From NCBI GenBank assembly GCA_033675545.1, contig JAWDGP010007346.1, positions 395,001 to 459,000 of the forward strand: 64,000 nucleotides of DNA, read 5' to 3'. The notes below the pieces were generated by a model that was not told the DNA's origin, ran no database searches, and saw only the letters and a list, made by a program, of their open reading frames with translations. A program made the position numbers and the translations under genes. Each line of letters opens with the position of its first letter. Positions within the stretch are counted from its first letter, which is position 1. Source of the stretch: Elysia crispata. Taxonomy: Eukaryota > Mollusca > Gastropoda > Plakobranchidae. This document shows, piece after piece, positions 56,101 to 64,000 of this stretch.

Positions 56101-59100
56101 AAGGTTCTATATTGTTTAAATAAAAAGTTATGGAGTTTTAAAATCACCCGGTTGAGAGGAACTGGCCTTTTTTCATTGAAACTGTTAACGCCATAAATCT
56201 GATCTGAAGTGGTTTCACAAAATCATTGAACTCAAAAGGTTAGATATTTCAGAAACAAATAATACTAAGCAGAATGAAAAGTAAATCAATGGAGTTTCTA
56301 AATAAATTAAATTTCTATTTTCCAACTTGGACTTCAAACTCGACTTAAAATAGGTATAGAGGAAAATTAGACCTGGCGAATTCCAAACAGTTTTCCCTTG
56401 TGCCCACACATTTTGCCAAGTTTTGACATTTTTTTTTACTTCTTGAGATTTATAGGATCTTTTTTCCCCAAGTCTCTGATCATTGAAAATATTTTTATTT
56501 ATTTCTTCAGTTCGCGTGAGCAATCTGTGGAAGACTTTATATGTGGTTTATTGAAGGATCAAAGCTCAGCCTTCACCAGCTTTAGATTTATTCTCCACTC
56601 TTCTCCATGCAAGGGCAATAATCAATCCGGCCTTGACATACTGGTGTGTATCATGTTTGTCTTCTATGTTGCATTGGGTGTTTTGAAGGAAATTTTTGTT
56701 TAATTGCGTAGTAATGATGGTGTTCATGCAGTGGAAAATTACAAGTATTTACATTTATAAACATAAGGAGAAAGTTTATCATCAATCCTTTGTTTTGATA
56801 GATTATTTTTTTAGCAAAAATTTGTTGTGATGTTCATTTTTTACTGTTATGTTCATAAAACTCCATTCAATTTATTTTAGTTATATGATGGGAGCACTCA
56901 CATTATTAATTGATTCTTTCCTTTAAATAGGTAAACTTTTAAAAATTAAACCTCTTAGAAGTGGGATAAATTTATGTTAAAAATTTTGGAAAGATCAATT
57001 TATCAAGAGAATTAAATGAAATTGGTACTCCTCGGATGCCTGTCTGAATTTTTTCAGAAAGCTATCGGGCTGAAATGTAGTATTCAGCTTTTAGGTCAAA
57101 AAATATTGTATGGTTGTATTTAGAATTGGCCTAAAGAAAGATGTAAGGTTAAAGAAGAAGAACAACTATTTTTTTTTGCCAAGTCAAAAATTTTATGAAA
57201 TAAGACATATTTTACATTTCTTATTAGATGAACCTGCAATAAAAATTAAAAAAAAAAAATAATAATGTTTATCAACTTACTTTTTGGGTAAACTTGCTGA
57301 AGTCTTTCATTTGACATACACTCTTGAAGAAGAAATTAGTAAAAAATAATACCTCTTTTCAAAGTATCCTTTCTTCTTTCAACCAATCATAATAATTATG
57401 TTGATTTTTCAAATTTTATCATAGCATGGATCAATAGATCAGCTCACTCTGTAACCTTGTATAAAAAGAAAAATTTACAGCCAATGACTTTGTGTCAGTT
57501 AAACCCTAATGAGTTTTAAAGCCTGGAATAGTTTTTTTTTAATCCGTTATTGAATTTTCTATTACAGTTGTGGTTGTTGGATCAAGATTTATATCTTTAT
57601 AGTTCTACATCTGATCTGCCAAGCATCAAGACTGGCCAAAATAAAACATCACAGCTGAACGGAACCTTGAATCCTTCTTTATTATCATCACCTTCGCAGC
57701 CTTCATCCGCAGCAGTAAAGAATCAGTATAGGCCTGTCTCTTTTGTTAAAATTCAGCCCAGCAAGTATATGAAGATTCTCTACAAGGCTGACTTTTGGCC
57801 TCCCAACGGAGTCAGAGAAATGTAAGATATGATTAAAGAATATTAAAACTAAAACAAAGATACGGAAGATGCTGGAAAGGATATATTTGCAGGATCCTGT
57901 TTGAAATGCTTCTGATCAATCATTTTGTATCTGACTGTCTTTCTTTCTTTGGTCACTAATTGTTGATGTTGGCTTGGCTCGGACCCTGGAAGTAGCAGAT
58001 ATCAAAACTAAAACAAAGATACGGAAGATACTAGAAAGGATATATCTGCCGGATCCTGTTTGTAATGCTTCTGATCATTTTGTTTCTTCCTTTCTTTGGC
58101 CACTAATTGTTGATAATGGCCTGGCTTGGACCCTGTAAGTTGCAGATTGTTTGCCTGATGTCTTCATTTTCTTTTCATTCTTCTTTGTTTCCAAGCCAAA
58201 CATTTCTAAGTCTCAAAAAAGGCAGAAATCTTTTTATGTATATTGATTAAAAATTAAGTTAATTTTGCTTAAAATACTTAATTGTTCTTTTCAAGAGTAT
58301 AAAGGTTTTTGCACTTATATAATTTCTCATTTAATGATAACATCTTAGAAACAGTGTCAGTAGGTTGTATGTGGCAAGATGAGTTGTGAGAACTAAACAT
58401 TCAGTCTTCTGTTTCTGTTTATCTTCATTATGAAGTATTAAATTTTATTATCTCGAAGAAAATTGAGATTGTGCTTTGCAATTTTGTACACTTTAAAGAT
58501 ATGAGCTAAAAAGTGCTAAGTATCTTCTGCATAGCTAAACATGGTATTAACGAGAATTCTTGTATCAGCTTAATTCTCTAATAGTACCTGGAGATTAAAT
58601 ATTTCTCAAAATGATAATAAAGAGAGGAATAAAATGGTTGTAATCGAGGAATCCTACTTTCATATGCTGTAAAAGCCTTTGATAAAAGCCTTGTACCAAA
58701 GATATTATTAATGGTTCTTCAGGGATGTATGTTTGCCTGCTTCAAGAGTGCATTTTGTGTGCCTGTATTTATAACATGTTAGCATAAGTTGTTGCTATGT
58801 CATAGATGCATCATTAAATGTATAAAATATTAAGCCTCATTTTTCCCCTAAAATTTTTTTAAAGAGCTTAAACAGGGAAAGGGGGTGGGGGTGTAAAAAA
58901 AAAGCTTCTGAATTCTAGGAGTTCACACAATTCCCAATTTCAATCTTCATGGGTTCTACTATATCTATTTATTAAGTCTTAAACTATTTTTCAATGCAGA
59001 ATACTGTAACTTTTATAATGTGTGTTCTCCACTTTCACTTCTGTCAATTTTAGTATGTGTGTTTTTTATATTCTTTTTACATGTATATTATTTGCACACT

Positions 59101-60185
59101 TTTTGTTTCCTCTAAGACCACCACCTGAAGTGTTCATGGACTGGCAAAAAGACAACACAGTACATGGCTTGTCTCTTCCCCAACCTCTCTGTCAGCAGCT
59201 TCTCAGTCTTCTTGTTTCTAGCACAGCGCAGCTTAATCCACAACAGCGGATTCTGAATGGTTTCCTTGTAAGACTTTAAATAAGCAGCCAGGTTGAATTT
59301 TTCTGAAACTTAGAGTTGATAAAAAAGGTTTTAACAGATGATATGCCAATAAAAACACATAGCACTGTGCTGGTTTGTAGAATTTTCTACACTGCCCAAT
59401 CTTTAATTCTAGTTTTCAAGCTTTTTTTAGAAAATTTTTCATCGTTCTTTTAAATTGACAGACAAAAGAAAAGAAAACGCTAAGCAATGTCTATATATAG
59501 TTTGAACATCAGATTTTGAAGAATACTTTTTTAGTTGAGGAATCCTGTGTAGCAAATAAACGTTATTTTTTGTTTGTTTGTTTTTATTGTTCTTTTTTTT
59601 TTCAAAACTGACATGTTTATTAATAACAGATTTATGAGAGAGAGAGAGAGAGCTTCTTTCAAATGTTTGTTGGACCTAGGAGCCATATCGTTAGTATTGC
59701 CAACAGTGTTATGTTTGAAGACAACAGTGCAATGTTTAGGCTTTTTTATGATTGAAAGATCTGGATATAAACGGTATGCATGAAAGTAAATTAAACTTTT
59801 AAAATATGAATGGGAAATGAGAGCCTTGTCTAGAATGTCTATATCAAGCATCAAAGGACACATTTCATATTAGTTTCTGTGATGATAAAATAGGTGCTGC
59901 TGGCTTTTATTTGCCATATTATTGCCTTTTTTTTTTAATTGGAGTAACTTGGCTTAATTTAGAGGCGCTGAGTTAAAGATCTAGAGCAAAACTGTTCATT
60001 GGTCTGTTTGTTGGTTTTTCGGGGGAAGGGGTGGGTTTGGTTTTTTTTTTATTTTTGTTTTCTGATGTTTGATTCGTCAGGACTGTTTTCAGATTATAAT
60101 TTTATATAAATTGGAAATTTGATGCCATACTGATACATATTCTTGTTCTGATCTATTCCAGGTTGGTTACCTGAAGACGAGCTGA
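50105..60185 (+). CDS. UBE3D: E3 ubiquitin-protein ligase UBE3D (UBE2C-binding, HECT-like), 9 coding exons
   Basis: UBE3D (H10BH/UBE2CBP) binds the E2 UBE2C and promotes ubiquitylation. Exons: 50105-50211, 52260-52434, 53396-53568, 53931-54286, 54795-54957, 56511-56643, 57568-57821, 59117-59267, 60162-60185. All phases agree, giving about 511 aa (human 389). Identifying sequence: KPSSCRNLRWVSPQELQLTL; a CxxC at C140/C143 (CVGCG) followed by FKRVLPLPSENWS, nearly identical to the human motif; a second CxxC at C257/C260 (VCKRCGNFLG); YKIYFHTVSFSE; SAFTSFRFIL; ILLWLLDQDLYLYSS; MKILYKADFWPP; LSLPQPLCQQLLSLL. The two CxxC pairs probably bind zinc. Extra length comes from a Gly/Asn/Ser-rich segment before the first CxxC, a His-rich insert after residue 174, and a Ser/Asn/Gln-rich insert in exon 7. 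Exon 5 is best joined to exon 6 with a GC donor. It lies head to head with FAN1. Confidence 0.93.
54958..54963 (+). other. GC-type splice donor of UBE3D coding exon 5
   Basis: The exon reads CTAAA|GCAAGT. A GT donor four bases later (CAA|GTCTTT) leaves phase 0, but the next exon (acceptor TTCTTCAG at 56510) needs phase 2. The GCAAGT site gives phase 2, matching the known strong +3 to +6 consensus of GC-AG introns. The intron is 54958-56510. Confidence 0.7.
57845..58150. repeat. Tandem duplication, 159-bp period, in a UBE3D intron
   Basis: AAAACTAAAACAAAGATACG at 57845 recurs at 58004. Both copies continue through GGATCCTGTTTG, CACTAATTGTTGAT and GGACCCTG with about 10% differences. The first copy begins about 24 bases after coding exon 7. 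Confidence 0.85.
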
Positions 60186-63100
60186 CACAGAATTTTAAGA
60201 TTATAAAGATGAAAAACATTGTCTTTCAAATTTTTAGAAAGGAATACCATTTCAAGCTGTTTTTATAGGTTTTTTTTATTTCAATCCTGGTTATTGTAGA
60301 AAATACTGAAAATAAAGAGGACAATGTCATGCAAGTTTCTTTAATTGAAAAAATTCAAGTGGTTCTTAGAATGGAAGAAGGCATTTTAACGCACATCATT
60401 GAATCTCGTATTCGAATTGTGACTCTTGATTTTAAGTATTGCTTTAAGTTTGTTTGTTTTTTTTTCAAACAATTTTTTAACCAATAAAAATAATTTCAGC
60501 TGTTCAATATAAATATCAGAAATATCTTTAAGCAATAGACATAGACCAATCTTTATTATCACCCTCGGTTTTTTTCTCCAAACAGTTCAAAAATTTTAAT
60601 TTAAAAAAAAAAAAAAAAGATTTGCTCATGAAACGAACATGGGCTTTATCAAATAAATCTGAGTCTTGTGGAAAAAGATTAGCAAAGAGTTAAGTGAATT
60701 TTGAGATTTGTTCATTAAAGAGTTGCATCATGAATTCCTATTTCTGGATCTCTTTGAAGTTTTGTTGTTGGAAAAATCAGGTTGCCGTAACAAAAACAAT
60801 GGGGAGATTATTCTTTTATGGAAATAGTGTTTTTGAAATGAATTTAAATCGGGTCACTTTTTAGTAAAAAGATAAGAGAGAAAATCGTTTTACTGTTCTT
60901 GACTGGCCTGTGATTTTCCTTATTAGTTCAGTGATTTTAAAATTTTCAGTGTCTTAAGTGTTGACATTAAAATTTCTGTGTTTGTCTCTACTGACTGACA
61001 GTTTTAGTTTCATTAAAGAAACACAATGATTTTTGTTTTGTTCCATACTGATTTTTAGTGTTTCATTTTACAATTTTTATCAAATGCAATTGAGTGCCTA
61101 TAAGAAATATCACCGTTAAGAATTTCCTCATTTGCATTATTTTAATAATTGTTTGCGTATTATAGTAGACATTCCAATTTTTAATGTGCCACTTAGTTTG
61201 GTTATTAGAATAAAACTGCTATAGATTACTATAATCTCTTCAGTCTTGTTTGATAATGTGAAAACGGTTCTTTATATGTTTTTATTGTATTAGTTCTGAA
61301 GATAAATTAAAATGGTGTTACATGTACTTGATTGATTAATTGAATGAAAAAGTCTCATTATTTTAAACTTTTTTTTTGCAAAAGTACATGGGTGAAGACT
61401 AGAAATCACAGATATAAATTTTTTTAGCTCTTACCTTTAATGACAGGGTCCACCTTAAATAAGTACAGGTGAAACTTACATTCACTGCCTGTTTGTCAAA
61501 CACTAAATTGTTCAAGGGGTAAAAGCTTTTATAGACAGCTCACGCTCTTTGTTCCATCAGCTCTGTTTCCTGCTTTGTTTATGTCTTACAGCTTTTCTCT
61601 TATTCTTGGTTGTTTTTTTTAGAGTCAGTGATGGTGAAAATATCTGGTGTTGTAACAGTTATAAAGGGAGCATTGGCAAGTTTATAAATTGTTTAAATTA
61701 CCTCAAAAACAGAGGATACAAGAATGCCATTACTCTTTTTTTCATATTTGGTATCTAGAATTTCTCCTTTTTGTCACCATGAGGGACATGATTTATGGTG
61801 ATGCATTGCATACTTTTTTACAGACCAATGAGAAAGAATCAATACAACTATTTCAATTGAAAAGAGCTCACATAAAATTAAAAGACTGGTTTATTCAGCT
61901 GACCTTGTCAACAATACACTCAATTTTTTTTTGTACAAACATAATTTTACATGTATGTAGTTTTAAATAATTTGAAACATTTCGATGTGTGTATAGTATC
62001 AGTCAAGTAGATATAAGTTTAATAACACTACATGAGAGCATAAAAAATATGCATGGCGACGGATGTTAGCCAGAGTGAAACATTGTTAACTACAATAGTT
62101 TCAAACGTAACAGTTTTTGTTTTCCCTAGTCATTTTTGTTCCTCTAGTGTTTACCATGGTTAACCCAAAAATTGAAAAAGACTTATGCAGTCTTTTAAAT
62201 TTCGCTGTAATAGTGTCCAACATAGTAACAAAGCAAACTTTCAAAATGATTTCACCAGTGTCTATATAAGCATGGTTATGGAACTAATCTCCAGGCGAAG
62301 AAAAATAAATAAATGAATTATTTTGGCAAAAATTCATTTATATGTAAATCCTTCAAATGTTTTAATTCTTGTTTTAGAAGCATGTATAGATTATGTAGCC
62401 CTTTTAGTATGAATTCCGATTGATATATATTGAGAAATAAAAAAATAAACTATATGCTATATTCTGGTGAATAAAAAGATAGATTATTCGTACCAATCCA
62501 ATTGGAAGTTTCCACATTTACTTAATAAATTGCATAAGATAAAATGCATTTTCAAATAAACTTCTTTTTTTTTTCATGAACAGTTGTATTTAATAAATAC
62601 GTGGTACTTTTAGTGTCAAATTCTTAAAAGCATTGCCTTTTCTCATTTTGATATAAATGCCTGCATGTCAACAAAAAAATAATACTGATATGGTTCGCTT
62701 TATGAAACACAATGATCTTGTGTTGAATAATATAGTGGAATATTGATGCATTGAGTTCCGTCATTTGTCATTCTAAAGATATACATGTATTTACTTTCCA
62801 AATTTTTTTTTATTTCTTTTTATCAACTTTAAGCTCTAAATGAATGGCCGTTGAATGAAATGTTTTCGTACTATTAGGAGAAAAGGAATTTAATTTTTAA
62901 GTCAACAACAATATTGTTATTTGAATATTAATCATTTCCTTTAAACATAAGAATACTGTATGTTATGCAGGAATACAAGGTTGGACATAACAAATTGTTT
63001 ACATTTATTACAGTCTTTAAATACATAAATATACATCTAATAATTTGCAAAAACCAACTGAAATAGCCTGCCTCTAAAAAGGCTTTAGGCTATATCAGGT

Positions 63101-64000
63101 TTTACTAGACATAGCAGTCTTTAAAAGGCATGTTCTTTATTTTCAATCTGGATTGTAAATTTGTTTACAACCCCAACTATCCTTGCAAAAGTGCATTTTT
63201 TTAACAGACTTTCAGTAGACCAAATGTTAAGAAATTGAACCACACACTGAAACCTAGCAAAGATATCTTGAAGGACAAAGTAAACTTAAAACAATTACAA
63301 GATAGAAGTTGAAGATATGAGGAAATTTTTACAAATTTAGAAAGAGGCACTTATGTCTCAAAACCAGCCCAAGTATGTCAGATGTGGAAAATTTGAATTT
63401 GAAAAAAAAAAGCATTTGAAAGAAGATATATTCCTGTTTTTCTTACTGTTTTGAAAAGAAAGTCAGAGAATACTAATAATATTATGCAATTATCACCACG
63501 CAGGAGCCTTGACAAAAAGCATTGTTGTAAAATCAATACAAACACCATTTAATGAGATATGTGCACGTGCGACTCATTTGAACCAGGTGTCAGAGATTTT
63601 GTATCAATTCGTGATAATGATTTTGGGCCTCAAAATATCATACTTGTACAGAGTCTCTTGTGTTAGTGATATTTTTTCTATTGCCATTCATTCATCAAGA
63701 TTATTGTTTGTACACCATAGTTGTGAAAGAACTGGGTGACATGTGCCATCAATGATGCCAAATCTTGAAAAGGACTGAGGATTGTTTCACCCTTGCCATG
63801 TAAATTTAAAAGTGTGCACCCTTGCATTTGGCTTTGGAGAGGAAATTTTTGACATTTCTTGACTTTATCCATGGCAGCCACGTTTTAGGGAGATTTAGGA
63901 GTTGTTAAAGGATTTTGAGCATCATGATTTTCTGACAGTCTTGAATTTTGAGAACTGCTCAGCTGTTGGGAAACGGTCCTGTTTGCTATTCTAGTCCTTG
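60186..64000. other. UBE3D 3' flank, no gene recognised
   Basis: AT-rich sequence. The last 500 bp are less AT-rich and contain a bottom-strand frame of 67 codons (63881-63678) starting MAAMDKVKKCQKF. The same strand is partly open in other frames, as a decayed gene or repeat would be. I could not assign it. Confidence 0.45.
60311..60316 (+). terminator. Polyadenylation signal of UBE3D (AATAAA)
   Basis: A canonical AATAAA lies about 126 bases after the UBE3D stop codon, the first canonical hexamer downstream. Confidence 0.5.

Noticed and set aside
63678-63881. A 67-codon bottom-strand frame starting MAAMDKVKKCQKF
   Set aside because: No family recognised and no supporting splice sites. It could be a decayed repeat or an unrelated exon cut by the window edge.

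Overview
This is a 64-kb piece of an AT-rich animal nuclear genome with intron-rich genes and very abundant microsatellites. The protein families, introns of about 0.1-2.3 kb, dense GA/CT, GT and trinucleotide arrays, and scattered CTAGATCT-type motifs suggest a lophotrochozoan, probably a gastropod mollusc. The species is an inference. I see no rRNA, tRNA, CRISPR, bacterial-style operon or retroviral element.

Layout. Positions 1-22,575 are a gene-poor, repeat-dominated stretch. It holds long CT/GA arrays, compound trinucleotide arrays, a 1.1-kb minisatellite of a 32-bp unit, and only two weak exon-like ORFs at the far left (130-354 and 2546-2737, cysteine-containing, unrecognised). Positions 22,576-31,443 (+) hold SUGCT, a class III CoA-transferase, in 12 coding exons. 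Positions 31,444-36,328 are a tail-to-tail spacer. Positions 36,329-49,049 (-) hold FAN1, the structure-specific DNA-repair nuclease, in 13 coding exons; its introns carry four TA-flanked, pogo-like non-autonomous DNA transposons. Positions 49,050-50,104 are the divergent FAN1/UBE3D spacer. Positions 50,105-60,185 (+) hold UBE3D, a HECT-like E3 ubiquitin ligase, in 9 coding exons including one GC-AG intron. Positions 60,186-64,000 show no gene I can support.

The three gene models close in frame throughout: SUGCT about 495 aa, FAN1 about 955 aa, UBE3D about 511 aa. They were assembled by eye from splice signals and from remembered human family sequences. They serve unrelated jobs: mitochondrial glutarate metabolism, DNA crosslink and mismatch-related repair, and ubiquitylation. 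The only arrangement with a possible functional meaning is the head-to-head FAN1-UBE3D pair.

The most notable observations are a FAN1 that keeps the nuclease catalytic residues and an MLH1-motif-like SSYF but lacks the N-terminal UBZ4 ubiquitin-binding zinc finger, a recent 42-residue duplication in the same exon, a pair of inverted transposon copies in FAN1 introns that could pair in the pre-mRNA, and the GC-AG intron in UBE3D.
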